Source: a bacterium (GTDB taxonomy: Bacteria > Desulfobacterota > Binatia > DP-6). From it: a stretch of DNA of 64,000 nucleotides. Below the pieces are notes generated by a model. The model worked only from the letters and a program-made list of their open reading frames with translations, did no database searches and was not told the origin of the DNA. Made by a program: the position numbers and the translations under genes. This document shows positions 53,400 to 64,000 of this stretch, one piece after another. The stretch lies in assembly GCA_026129405.1 (NCBI GenBank), contig JAHCID010000001.1, positions 775,237-839,236 of the forward strand. The letters are read 5' to 3'. How positions within the stretch are numbered: position 1 is the first letter of the stretch; the number at the start of each line of letters is the position of its first letter.

Positions 53400-54017
53400 A
53401 TGGGCTGCGCCGCCACGTCGTTCGACGCCGATCACGCCGTACCGATGGACCTCCGGTGGCCGGTCGGGCCGCACTGCGCGCCCGCCGCGCCCCCCGGCGC
53501 CGCCGAGCGCATCCTCAGCCGGCGGGCCGTCGACCTCCTCGACGTCGGCTTCGACGACGACGTTCTCGAGGTCGGCTTCGGCGCCGGCCTCGGCCTCGCC
53601 CTGGCGCGGGCGCGCGGCGCCCGCTTCGTCGCCGGCGTAGAGGCGTCCGAGGGGGTGGTGCGGGCGGCGCATCGCCAGGTCGGGCACCGGGCCGTCGACC
53701 TGCGCGTCGGAGCGGTGGCGTCGCTGCCCTGGGCCGACGGCACGTTCACCCGCGCGCTCGTCGTCAACGATCTCCACCTCTGGGACTGGCCGCTCGACGG
53801 CCTGCGCGAGCTGCGTCGCGTGCTGGCGCCGGGCGGGCGTCTGGTGATCGGGCTGCGCTGCGCGGTGCCCGGAGTGGAGTCGCCTGCGCCGCCCGAGCTG
53901 CCGCTCGAGACCGTGGGGGTGCTCCTGCGCATGCTGCCGACCGCCGGCTTCCGCGGCGCCGGCATCGAGCGCCCGCTCGACGATCGTCCCTTCGCCTACC
54001 TCGTCGCGCACGCCTGA
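53400..54017 (+). CDS. Class I SAM-dependent methyltransferase
   Basis: 205 residues. SAM-binding motif I is DVLEVGFGAGLGLALARARGA, motif II ASLPWADGTFTRALVVNDLHLWD, then LRELRRVLAPGGRLVIGLR. The layout is a UbiE/type-11 methyltransferase. ATG 53400 is used; ATG 53445 would give a 190-residue protein that still holds the whole fold. Acceptor substrate unknown. A GC hairpin follows the stop. Confidence 0.85.
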   Translation: MGCAATSFDADHAVPMDLRWPVGPHCAPAAPPGAAERILSRRAVDLLDVGFDDDVLEVGFGAGLGLALARARGARFVAGVEASEGVVRAAHRQVGHRAVDLRVGAVASLPWADGTFTRALVVNDLHLWDWPLDGLRELRRVLAPGGRLVIGLRCAVPGVESPAPPELPLETVGVLLRMLPTAGFRGAGIERPLDDRPFAYLVAHA

Positions 54018-54035
54018 GCCGCGGGCCCGCGCGGC
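54018..54035 (+). terminator. Hairpin after the methyltransferase gene
   Basis: GCCGCG (54018-54023) and CGCGGC (54030-54035), loop GGCCCG, starting at the base after the stop codon and followed by TT only. Weak evidence for termination. Confidence 0.35.
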
Positions 54036-54064
54036 TTGCCGGGGCGGGGATCGTGTCGTAGGCA
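54036..54064 (+). promoter_or_regulatory. Putative promoter of the DUF2760-Hsp70 operon
   Basis: TTGCCG at 54036-54041, 17 bp, TAGGCA at 54059-54064, seven bases before the ATG at 54072, so leaderless transcription is possible. The -10 is weak. Confidence 0.36.
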
Positions 54065-54071
54065 TTGACGG

Positions 54072-54698
54072 ATGTCCCCGATCGTCGTGGCGCTGCTCCT
54101 CGGTGTCGTGGTCGGCGGCGGCAACTGGTGGGCCCTCGGCCAGCTCGGCGTCGATCCGCAGACCGCCATGCCGTTCGTCGCGGCCATCTGCGGGGCGCCG
54201 CTGCTGGCGACGCTGCTGACCGCGCTCACCGCCCCGAAGGCGGCCGCGGGCGCCGCACCCGAGCCGGCCGCGAAGGCCGCGCTCGCGCCGGCGAAGCCGT
54301 CGCCGAAGCCGGTCGAGCCGCCGGAGCACACCGCGCTCCGCCTTCTCGCCGCCCTCCAGGAAGAAGGACGCCTGGTCGACTTCCTCACCGAGGACATCGG
54401 CCCCTACTCCGACGAGCAGGTCGGCGCCGCCACGCGCGGCATCCACGCGTCGTGCGCGAAGGCGCTGCAGAGCTACGTCCGCCTCGAGCCCGTTCTCGCC
54501 GGCAAGGAGGAGGACACGGTCACGGTCCCCGCCGGCTTCGATCCCGCCACCATCCGCCTCACCGGCAACGTGCAGGGGCAGCCGCCGTTCAAGGGCGTGC
54601 TGCGTCACCCCGGCTGGAAGGCCGCGAGCGCGACGATCCCGCCGCGCGCCGGTCTCGACCCGCGCATCATCGCCCCGGCCGAGGTCGAGATCGCCTGA
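54072..54698 (+). CDS. DUF2760 membrane-anchored protein, partner of the Hsp70 pair
   Basis: 208 residues. Two hydrophobic segments (about 3-24 IVVALLLGVVVGGGNWWAL, and 34-55), then an Ala/Pro/Lys-rich linker (56-88) and a conserved soluble domain: HTALRLLAALQEEGRLVDFLTEDIGPYSDEQVGAATRGIHASCAKALQSYVRLEPV and NVQGQPPFKGVLRHPGWKA, the DUF2760 signature. The protein would sit in the inner membrane with the domain in the cytoplasm, where the Hsp70s are. Stop to the next ATG is 10 bases. Known only as a gene neighbour of Hsp70-like proteins; function unknown. Confidence 0.88.
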   Translation: MSPIVVALLLGVVVGGGNWWALGQLGVDPQTAMPFVAAICGAPLLATLLTALTAPKAAAGAAPEPAAKAALAPAKPSPKPVEPPEHTALRLLAALQEEGRLVDFLTEDIGPYSDEQVGAATRGIHASCAKALQSYVRLEPVLAGKEEDTVTVPAGFDPATIRLTGNVQGQPPFKGVLRHPGWKAASATIPPRAGLDPRIIAPAEVEIA

Positions 54699-54708
54699 CG
54701 GACGCGTG

Positions 54709-56490
54709 ATGGCCGACGCCCGTTACGTGGTCGGCATCGACCTCGGCACGACCAACTCCGTGCTCGCCTGGGTCGACACCCGGGCGGAGGACGGCGACGT
54801 CGACGCGCCGGCGGTGCAGGTGCTGCAGATCCCGCAGCTCGTATCGGCGGGTACGGTCGCCGAGCGGCCGCAGCTGCCGTCGTTCGTGTACCTGCCCGCG
54901 GCGGGCGAGATGAAGCCCGAGGGCCTGGCGCTGCCCTGGGCTCAGGCGACGGACGTCGTCGGCGAGCTCGCCCGTGCCCGCGGCGCCGAGGTGCCGGGGC
55001 GTGTGATCGCGTCGGCCAAGTCCTGGCTGGGCGCCGCCGGCGCCGACCCGACGGCGCCGATCCTGCCGTGGGGCGCGCCCGACGACGTGCCGAAGCGCTC
55101 GCCCGTCGACGCGGCGACGGCCTATCTCGCGCACCTCCGCGCCGCCTGGGACGCGGCCATGCCCGAGCCGCTGGCGCAGCAGGACGTCCACCTGGCCGTG
55201 CCGGCGTCGTTCGACGCGGCGGCGCGCGAGCTGACGGTGCGGGCGGCGGAGCAGGCCGGGCTCGCCGGCGCGCATCTCATAGAGGAGCCGCAGGCGGCGT
55301 TCTACGCCTGGCTCGGCGCCAGCGGCGGCGGGTGGCGCGAGAAGGTCCGGGTCGGCGACGTCATCCTCGTCTGCGATCTCGGCGGCGGCACCACCGACCT
55401 GACGCTGGTCGCCGTCGGCGAGGAGCACGGCAGCCTCGTCCTCGAGCGCAAGGCGGTCGGCGACCACATCCTGCTCGGCGGCGACAACATGGACCTGACG
55501 CTCGCCCACGTCGTGCGCCAGCGGCTCGCCGACGCCGGTACGACGCTCGACGAGTGGCAGTTCCGCGGCCTGATCCACGCTTGCCGTGCGGCCAAGGAGC
55601 AGCTGCTCGCGCACGGTGCGCCCGAGAAGGCGCCGATCGTCGTCCTCGGCCGCTCGCGCAAGGTCGTCGGCGGCGCGGTGCGCACCGACGTGCTGCGCGA
55701 CGAGGTCGAGCAGACGCTGGTCGAGGGCTTCTTCCCCCTCTGCGGTCGCGACGAGCGCCCGCGCGCCGCGCGCCGCACGGGTCTGCGCGAGATCGGTCTC
55801 GACTACGCCAGCGATCCCGCCGTCACCCGCCACGTCGCCGGCTTTCTCGGCCGCCACCGCGAGCTGGCGCCGGACGGCCCGAGCGCGGTGCTGTTCAACG
55901 GCGGCGTCACGCATGCGGCACGCTTCCGCGACCGCATGCTCGACGCGCTGGCGTCGTGGCGCGGCGACGGCGTGCGCGTGCTCGAAGGCAACCACGCCGA
56001 TCTCGCCGTCGCCCAGGGCGCGGCCGTGTACGGGCTCGCGCGCCGCGGCCGCGGCGTGCGCATCCGCGGCGGCACGGCGCGCGCGTACTACGTCGGCGTC
56101 GAGACGGCGATGCCGGCGGTGCCCGGCATGGCGCCGCCGGTGAAGGCGCTGTGCGTGGCGCCGTTCGGCATGGAGGAGGGCAGCGACGCCGTCCTGCCCG
56201 ACGCCGAGTTCGGCCTCGTCGTCGGCGAGCCGGCGGAGTTCCGCTTCTTCGGCTCGTCGGTGCGGCGGCACGACGTGCCGGGCACGGTCGTCGAGGGCTG
56301 GCAGCCGGGCGAGCTGGAGGAGCTGGCGCCGCTCGAGGCGACGCTCGACGGCGACGCCGGCCACAGCGTCCCCGTGCGCCTGCGCGCCCACGTCACCGAG
56401 ATCGGCACGCTCGAGATCTGGTGCGACGCCCGCGCCGGCGGCGGCCGCTGGAAGGTGGAGTTCAACCTCCGCCAGCAGGCCGACGCCTAG
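54709..56490 (+). CDS. Non-canonical Hsp70 family protein (first of pair)
   Basis: 593 residues. Full ATPase: phosphate loop 1 GIDLGTTNS (D11), connect PASFDAAARELTVRAAEQAGL, phosphate loop 2 CDLGGGTTD (D223), GDNMDL, adenosine motif LFNGGVTHA. An extra segment RVIASAKSWLGAAGADPTAPILPWGA is not in DnaK. The C-terminal part (about 440-593) is a short beta region ending VTEIGTLEIWC...WKVEFNLRQQ; there is no helical lid or EEVD-type tail, so substrate handling should differ from DnaK. The ATG at 54709 is preferred over GTG 54706. 17 bases before the second Hsp70. Confidence 0.9.
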   Translation: MADARYVVGIDLGTTNSVLAWVDTRAEDGDVDAPAVQVLQIPQLVSAGTVAERPQLPSFVYLPAAGEMKPEGLALPWAQATDVVGELARARGAEVPGRVIASAKSWLGAAGADPTAPILPWGAPDDVPKRSPVDAATAYLAHLRAAWDAAMPEPLAQQDVHLAVPASFDAAARELTVRAAEQAGLAGAHLIEEPQAAFYAWLGASGGGWREKVRVGDVILVCDLGGGTTDLTLVAVGEEHGSLVLERKAVGDHILLGGDNMDLTLAHVVRQRLADAGTTLDEWQFRGLIHACRAAKEQLLAHGAPEKAPIVVLGRSRKVVGGAVRTDVLRDEVEQTLVEGFFPLCGRDERPRAARRTGLREIGLDYASDPAVTRHVAGFLGRHRELAPDGPSAVLFNGGVTHAARFRDRMLDALASWRGDGVRVLEGNHADLAVAQGAAVYGLARRGRGVRIRGGTARAYYVGVETAMPAVPGMAPPVKALCVAPFGMEEGSDAVLPDAEFGLVVGEPAEFRFFGSSVRRHDVPGTVVEGWQPGELEELAPLEATLDGDAGHSVPVRLRAHVTEIGTLEIWCDARAGGGRWKVEFNLRQQADA

Positions 56491-56507
56491 CGCCGGGGCG
56501 GCCGGCG

Positions 56508-59246
<2,739 letters not shown>

Positions 59247-59286
59247 GCGTCGCCCTGCCCCGCCGGGGGGCGGTGCGGTTCCGAGC

Positions 59287-59316
59287 TTGTCCACCCCGCG
59301 GCCCGTCTGGTAGTCG
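59287..59316 (+). promoter_or_regulatory. Promoter of the tandem-barrel protein gene
   Basis: TTGTCC at 59287-59292, 18 bp, TAGTCG at 59311-59316; leader of about 29 bases containing GAGGGGGGG. Confidence 0.48.
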
Positions 59317-59351
59317 AGCTGCGGCGCGTCGGTTTGCCGAGGGGGGGTCGT

Positions 59352-60767
59352 ATGCGGCGGCGGGTTGGGCAGCGGAAGTGGAGTCGAGCGGGGGTGCTCG
59401 TGCTGGCGGCGATGGCGCTGCTCGGTGCGGACGGCGTCCGCGCCGACGACCACGACGCCGGGTCCGAGGCGGCCACGCAGAAGCGCGCGGAGAGCAACGT
59501 CGCGCGTTTCTGGGACGCGGAGCGCTTCTACTTCTGGTTCCAGAGCGGCGAGACCGCGATCGTCGACACGCACATCGTCAGCGATCTCTTCTTCGACACG
59601 CCGAACGGCATCAACGTGATGCTCGGCGGCGGCGGCGGCTACAACATCGACGAGCACTGGAGCGTCGAGTTCCAGGGCCACGGCACCGAGCCCGACGTAC
59701 GCTCGAAGAGCCTCGGCAAGGTGCGCGAGTACAGCAACATCACGCTGCTGCCGAGCGCCCGCTTCCGCCTGCCGATCGACGGCGGCCCCTGGGTTCCGTG
59801 GGCCAGCGCCGGCCTCGGCTGGTCGATCAACGACGTCAACGACAACGGCAACTCGCGCGTCAAGCTGGAAGCGGACGAGAGCACCATCGCGGGCTCGGTG
59901 GCGATCGGTCTCGACTACTTCGTGTCGCCCAACGTCGCGGTCGGTCTGTCGGTGCAGGGTCTCATCTATCCGAACCAGACGGCGGAGTTCACCTACCGCA
60001 ACGCCAACGGCAAGGTGGTGCGGCGCGCGCAGGACGAGTTCAACCTGTCGTCGATCAACACGCTCGCGCACATCCGGCTCTTCCCGGGCCAGCAGGGCTC
60101 GCCCGACGGCACCAAGAAGCGCACGTTCCTGCTCGCCGACGAAGGTCCCTTCGACACCAGCGACCTGCGCTTCTACCTCTACTTCTTCGGCGGCCACACG
60201 GAGCAGTTCAGCAAGGATTTCGGCGGGCCGCTCACCCTGGAGGCGCCGGGCGACTTCAACGCCACGCTCGGCGGCGGGCTCGGCCTCAACTTCGACCGCC
60301 ACTGGGGCGCCGAGGTCCAGCTCATGAACACCGACCCCAACATGGAGGGGTCGCCCTACGGCAAGATGGCCGAGGTCTCGAACTTCACCGTGCTGCCGAT
60401 GGTGCGCTTCCGCTGGCCGTTCCTCGGCGGACGGCTCGTGCCGTCGGTGCGCGCCGGCGTCGGCTACGCCCAGTTCACGATCAACGACAAGCGCGGCTGG
60501 ATCGACGTCATCAACTCGACCGGGACCGCGGCCCGCAGCGTCGCCACGCCGAAGGTCACCATCGACAGCCCCAGCGTCGCCGGCTCGGTGCAGCTCGGGC
60601 TCGAGTACTTCCTGAACCACAACCTGAGCTTCGGCGTCTCCGTGCCATTCTATCTCTATCCGGACGCCGACACGACGGTGAAGGAGGTCGGGAAGCGGAA
60701 GGTGAACGGCTCGGCGAACTTCTCCGGCGTCGCCGGCCTGCTGGAGATCCGCGCCTACCTGCCGTAG
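59352..60767 (+). CDS. Outer-membrane beta-barrel protein made of two tandem repeats
   Basis: 471 residues; signal peptide 1-31 (VLVLAAMALLGADGVRA) then a short acidic linker. Two homologous barrel units: unit 1 around 87-205 (GGGGGYNIDEHWSVEFQGHG, VREYSNITLLPSARFRLP, GLDYFVSPNVAVGLSV) and unit 2 around 302-435 (GGGLGLNFDRHWGAEVQLMN, MAEVSNFTVLPMVRFRWP, GLEYFLNHNLSFGVSV). Offset is about 215-230 residues. The repeats look like OmpW/OmpA-type eight-stranded barrels. ATG 59352 has a strong site; ATG 59334 is an alternative. Ends in a short strand, LLEIRAYLP, a plausible barrel end. Confidence 0.82.
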   Translation: MRRRVGQRKWSRAGVLVLAAMALLGADGVRADDHDAGSEAATQKRAESNVARFWDAERFYFWFQSGETAIVDTHIVSDLFFDTPNGINVMLGGGGGYNIDEHWSVEFQGHGTEPDVRSKSLGKVREYSNITLLPSARFRLPIDGGPWVPWASAGLGWSINDVNDNGNSRVKLEADESTIAGSVAIGLDYFVSPNVAVGLSVQGLIYPNQTAEFTYRNANGKVVRRAQDEFNLSSINTLAHIRLFPGQQGSPDGTKKRTFLLADEGPFDTSDLRFYLYFFGGHTEQFSKDFGGPLTLEAPGDFNATLGGGLGLNFDRHWGAEVQLMNTDPNMEGSPYGKMAEVSNFTVLPMVRFRWPFLGGRLVPSVRAGVGYAQFTINDKRGWIDVINSTGTAARSVATPKVTIDSPSVAGSVQLGLEYFLNHNLSFGVSVPFYLYPDADTTVKEVGKRKVNGSANFSGVAGLLEIRAYLP

Positions 60768-60776
60768 CTGAGCGCC

Positions 60777-62321
60777 GTGGCCGTGGCAGTCCCTGCGGAC
60801 GCCCCGCCGGGGCTGCTCCGGCGGACGACCGCGCTCTCGATCGTGCCGGCGAACCTCGTCGGCGCGATCGCCGTCTATCTCTACTTCAACTACGTCGACC
60901 CGCTCGGCGGTGGGCCGGCGCCGGGGTCGACGCAGGCGCTCGTCGTCTTCGTCGGCGTGACGGCGACGCTCGTCGTCGGCAACTGGTGGCTCGGGGTGCG
61001 CTTCACGCGCCCCATCCGCCAGTGGGAGCAACGCCTGCGCGCGGGGGCGGATCCCGCCGAGGTTCCCCTCGACATCCGCCGCCGCGTGCTGAACGCCGCG
61101 CTCGCCAACGCGATCCTGAGCCTCGTCGCCTGGGACGTCGCGGCGGTCTTCTACTTCGTCAACCAGCTGATCCTCGGGGTCGGGCTGTTCGAGAGCCTGC
61201 GTATCCTCGTCGGCATCGGGCTGGTCGGCGGGCCGGTGACGTCGGCGCTCGCGTTCCTGGTCGGCGAGTTCCACTGGCGCCGGCAGATCCCGCTGTTCTT
61301 CCCCGACGGCCGCCTGGAGCGCGAAGGCGTGCTGCGGGTGCCGATCCGGCTGCGCCTCGCGGCGACGTTCCTCTTGACCGCGGTGCTGCCGCTGCTGCTC
61401 ATGCTGTTCGTCGATCTGACCGTCGAGCTGCGCTGGGCGCACCGGCTGGCGCCGATCTGGGACGACGTCGTGCGCGCGCAGCTGTATCTCGTCGCCATCA
61501 CGACGCTGGCGTCGACGGTGATGGCGTTTCTCGTGGCGCGCTTCATCAACCGTCCGGTGCAGGCGCTGCGCACCGGCATGGCCGCCGTCGCCGCCGGCGA
61601 GCTCGACGTCCGCGTGCCCGTGCGCAGCACCGACGAGCTCGGCGAGCTGAACCAGCACTTCAACGCCATGGTGGACGAGCTGCGCAGCGCCGCCCGTGCG
61701 CGCGAGCTGTTCGGTCGCTACGTGAGCCCCATGGTCGCGCGGGCGGCGCTCGAGCGCGGCGTCGGGCGGGGCGGCGAGCTCGTGCACGCGACGGCGATGT
61801 TCGTCGACCTGCGCGGCTTCACCGACATGACGCAGCGGATGGCCGCGAGCGCCGTCGTCGAGGTGCTGAATCGCTACTACGCGGCGGTCGAGAAGGTGAC
61901 GGAGCGCGAGGGCGGCGTCATCACGCAGTTCCTGGGCGACGGCGTCGTCGTGGTGTTCGGCGGACCCCTGCGGCCGTTGCCCGATCATGCGCGGCGCGCG
62001 GTGCTGGCGGCGATCGACGTCGAACGGGCGCTCGCCGCCGGCCCGGATCCGCTCGAGGCCGGCATCGGCATCTGCACGGGGGAGATGATCGCCGGCAACA
62101 TCCGCGCCCGGCAGCGCGTCGTCTACACGATCGTCGGCGACGCCGTGAACCAGGCGGCCCGGCTCCAGGTGAAGACGCGCGAGCTCGGCACGGCGATCCT
62201 CGTCACGCAGACGACGCGGGACGCGGTCGGCGACCTGCCCGGCGTCACCCTGCGTCCCGTCGGTGCCGTCCCGCTGCGCGGCATCGCCCAGCCGGTGGCC
62301 GCCTACGCCGCCACGGCGTGA
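60777..62321 (+). CDS. Class III adenylate/guanylate cyclase with membrane domain and HAMP
   Basis: 514 residues from a GTG. Membrane segments around 20-38, 55-75, 110-133, 140-165, 192-213 and 235-256 lead to a HAMP (FINRPVQALRTGMAAVAAGELDVRVPVRSTDELGELNQHFNAMVDEL). The catalytic domain has metal Asp344 in FVDLRGF and Asp388 in LGDGVVVVFGG, T451 in the base site, N458 and R462 in VNQAARLQ. The residue that normally is the substrate-specifying Lys (GGxVxKFxGD) is Gln384. It follows the barrel gene by nine bases. Product likely cAMP, but the Gln makes this uncertain. Confidence 0.9.
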   Translation: MAVAVPADAPPGLLRRTTALSIVPANLVGAIAVYLYFNYVDPLGGGPAPGSTQALVVFVGVTATLVVGNWWLGVRFTRPIRQWEQRLRAGADPAEVPLDIRRRVLNAALANAILSLVAWDVAAVFYFVNQLILGVGLFESLRILVGIGLVGGPVTSALAFLVGEFHWRRQIPLFFPDGRLEREGVLRVPIRLRLAATFLLTAVLPLLLMLFVDLTVELRWAHRLAPIWDDVVRAQLYLVAITTLASTVMAFLVARFINRPVQALRTGMAAVAAGELDVRVPVRSTDELGELNQHFNAMVDELRSAARARELFGRYVSPMVARAALERGVGRGGELVHATAMFVDLRGFTDMTQRMAASAVVEVLNRYYAAVEKVTEREGGVITQFLGDGVVVVFGGPLRPLPDHARRAVLAAIDVERALAAGPDPLEAGIGICTGEMIAGNIRARQRVVYTIVGDAVNQAARLQVKTRELGTAILVTQTTRDAVGDLPGVTLRPVGAVPLRGIAQPVAAYAATA

Positions 62322-62405
62322 TCCGCGGTCGCCGGTGCGCCCGGGCCGGCGCCGGCGCCCGCCGGCTTGCCCGGGTCGGGCCCGGCGGGCATCCTCGCGG
62401 ATTCG

Positions 62406-64000
62406 ATGCTGTCTCTCGCCGGCGTGAGCAAGCGGTACGGGCCGCAGGTGGTGCTCGACGAGGTCGTCTGGAGCATCCCGGACGGCGCCCGGGTGGGCCT
62501 CGCCGGCCCGAACGGTGCCGGCAAGTCGACGCTGCTCAAGATGATCGCCGGCCGGCTCGAGCCCGACGCCGGCACCATCGCGATGCCGCGCGGCGCCCGT
62601 GTCGGCTACCTGCCGCAGCACATCCTCGGCCTCGGCGGCACGAGCGTCCTCGACCATGCGCTCGAGGCGTTCGCCGACCTGCACGAGCTCGAGCGCCGGC
62701 GCGAGGATCTGGAGCATCAGCTCGCGACCGTCGATCCGTCGGCCGACGACTACCAGGCGATCATGGACCGCTACATGGCCGTCTGCGAGGAGTGGGATCT
62801 GCGCGGCCGCTACGACCTCGAGTCGGAGACCGAGACGGTGCTGCGCGGGCTCGGCTTCCAGGACGGCGACATGGACAAGGACGTCGGCGCGCTGTCGGGC
62901 GGCTGGCAGATGCGCGTCGCGCTGGCCCAGGTGCTGCTGCGGCGGCCCGACGTGCTCCTGCTCGACGAGCCGACGAACTACCTCGACCTCGAGGCGCGCA
63001 ACTGGCTCGAGGAGTTCCTCGCGAGCTACCCGGGCACCGTCGTCCTCGTCGCGCACGACCGCTACTTCCTCGACGTCGCCGTCGACCGCATCGCCGAGGT
63101 GCTGCACGGCAAGGTCACCGACTACGCGATGAACTACAGCCGCTACCTCGAGGAGCGCGAGACGCGGCTCGAGCTGGCGCGGGCGGCGTACGAGAACCAG
63201 AAGGAGGAGATCGAGCGCATCGAGTCGTTCATCTCGCGCTTCCGCTACCAGGCGTCGAAGGCGGCGCTGGTGCAGAGCCGCATCAAGCAGCTCGAGAGGA
63301 TCGACCGCCTGCCGCCGCCCGACGGCCACGCCGAGCGCGTCCTGCGCATCAAGCTGCCCGAGGCGCCGCGCGGCGGCCGCATCACGCTGACGTTGCACGG
63401 GGCGAAGAAGCAGTACGGCGAGCGCGAGGTATACGGCGGCATCGACGTCGCGATCGAGCGCGGGCTGAAGGTCGCGCTCGTCGGGCCCAACGGTGCCGGC
63501 AAGACGACGCTGCTGAAGCTCCTCGCCGGCGTCCTCGCCCTCGACGGCGGCACGCGCGAGCTCGGGCACAACGTGCGTCTCGGCTACTTCGCGCAGGACC
63601 ACGCCGAGTCGCTGAACGGCGACCGCACGGTGCTGAACGAGATGCTGAGCGTATCCGACGTCGAGACCGCGCCGCAGGTGCGCGGTCTTCTCGGCGCCTT
63701 CCTCTTCTCCGGCGACGCGGTCGACAAGCGCGTCGGCGTGCTCTCCGGCGGCGAGCGCAGCCGGCTCGCGCTCGCGAAGCTGCTGCTCGAGCCGTCGAAC
63801 TGCCTGCTGCTCGACGAGCCGACGAACCACCTCGATCTCGCCGCGAAGGAGGTGCTGCTCGACGCGCTGCTGTCGTACGGCGGCACCGTGGTGATCGTCG
63901 CGCACGATCGCTACATCCTCGATCGCCTGCCGACGCAGATCATCGAGGTCGGCCACGGCCAGGCCGTGCGCTGGCACGGCAACTACGAGGACTACCTGCG
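62406..64000 (+). CDS. ABC-F family ATP-binding protein, 3' end cut by window
   Basis: ATG at 62406; 531 residues visible, frame open to the window edge. First ATPase: GPNGAGKST, ALSGGWQMRVALAQVLL, LLLDEPTNYLDLEA. A linker of about 80 residues (ERETRLELARAAYENQKEEIERIESFISRFRYQASKAALVQSRIKQLERID) is the P-site tRNA-interaction motif of ABC-F proteins. Second ATPase: GPNGAGKTT, VLSGGERSRLALAKLL, LLLDEPTNHLDLAA. There are no membrane spans. Uup/EttA/YbiT-type translation factors match; which one is unclear. Confidence 0.92.
   Translation, partial: MLSLAGVSKRYGPQVVLDEVVWSIPDGARVGLAGPNGAGKSTLLKMIAGRLEPDAGTIAMPRGARVGYLPQHILGLGGTSVLDHALEAFADLHELERRREDLEHQLATVDPSADDYQAIMDRYMAVCEEWDLRGRYDLESETETVLRGLGFQDGDMDKDVGALSGGWQMRVALAQVLLRRPDVLLLDEPTNYLDLEARNWLEEFLASYPGTVVLVAHDRYFLDVAVDRIAEVLHGKVTDYAMNYSRYLEERETRLELARAAYENQKEEIERIESFISRFRYQASKAALVQSRIKQLERIDRLPPPDGHAERVLRIKLPEAPRGGRITLTLHGAKKQYGEREVYGGIDVAIERGLKVALVGPNGAGKTTLLKLLAGVLALDGGTRELGHNVRLGYFAQDHAESLNGDRTVLNEMLSVSDVETAPQVRGLLGAFLFSGDAVDKRVGVLSGGERSRLALAKLLLEPSNCLLLDEPTNHLDLAAKEVLLDALLSYGGTVVIVAHDRYILDRLPTQIIEVGHGQAVRWHGNYEDYL

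Overview
This is a gene-dense chromosomal stretch from a very GC-rich bacterium that makes lipoproteins, outer-membrane proteins and meso-DAP peptidoglycan. I see no insertion sequences, phage genes or CRISPR. The order ffh-rpsP-khpA-rimM-trmD-(SPOUT methylase)-rplS, the twin DUF507 genes, and the many acyl-CoA dehydrogenase, APH-like and DUF6285 genes point to a deep-branching delta-proteobacterial-type lineage (Desulfobacterota, Binatia or Myxococcota-like). That placement is inference; no 16S rRNA gene is present.

Layout. 1-2.5 kb: the 5' part of miaB (minus), then a small zinc ribbon and moaB-moaD-moaE (plus). 2.5-7.4 kb: a TPR lipoprotein, a LolB-like lipoprotein, two oligopeptide-type ABC ATPases and a bactofilin. 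7.5-14.5 kb (minus): the ribosome and SRP operon, groES-groEL and two DUF507 genes. 14.6-22.7 kb: cell-wall recycling (LD-carboxypeptidase, serine hydrolase, mpl, an opposing lytic transglycosylase), then yggS-proC-yggT-yggU-fmdB. 22.7-26.3 kb: a hydantoinase/oxoprolinase pair. 26.3-29.1 kb: small proteins, tRNA-Val(CAC), a lone LolD-type ATPase and an APH-like kinase. 29.1-39.3 kb: an acyl-CoA catabolism island (gamma-carbonic anhydrase-like protein, two acyl-CoA dehydrogenases, NhaD-type antiporter, AT-hook protein, SnoaL protein, aldolase/SDR fusion, APH-like kinase, DUF6285). 39.4-42.9 kb: an RpoD-like sigma factor and a FixLJ-type two-component pair. 43.4-47.9 kb: a two-subunit biotin-dependent acyl-CoA carboxylase. 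48.1-54 kb: aldo/keto reductase, chalcone-isomerase-like protein, STN-like exported protein, RND transporter, methyltransferase. 54-59.3 kb: a DUF2760 membrane protein with two non-canonical Hsp70s. 59.3-64 kb: a duplicated outer-membrane barrel, a class III cyclase and an ABC-F ATPase cut by the window end.

The most unusual signals are: (1) the DUF2760-Hsp70-Hsp70/DUF3731 cassette, a chaperone-like system with no J-protein or GrpE nearby; (2) a recurring promoter form (TTGnCn, 16-18 bp, TAGnCn) that often ends 5-12 bp before the start codon, suggesting leaderless mRNAs; (3) three coupled genes (trmD, hyuA, an APH-like kinase) whose only plausible start is CTG; (4) an outer-membrane barrel made of two tandem copies; and (5) a MoaD whose essential Gly-Gly tail carries one extra Ala. 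All readings are by eye without database searches.
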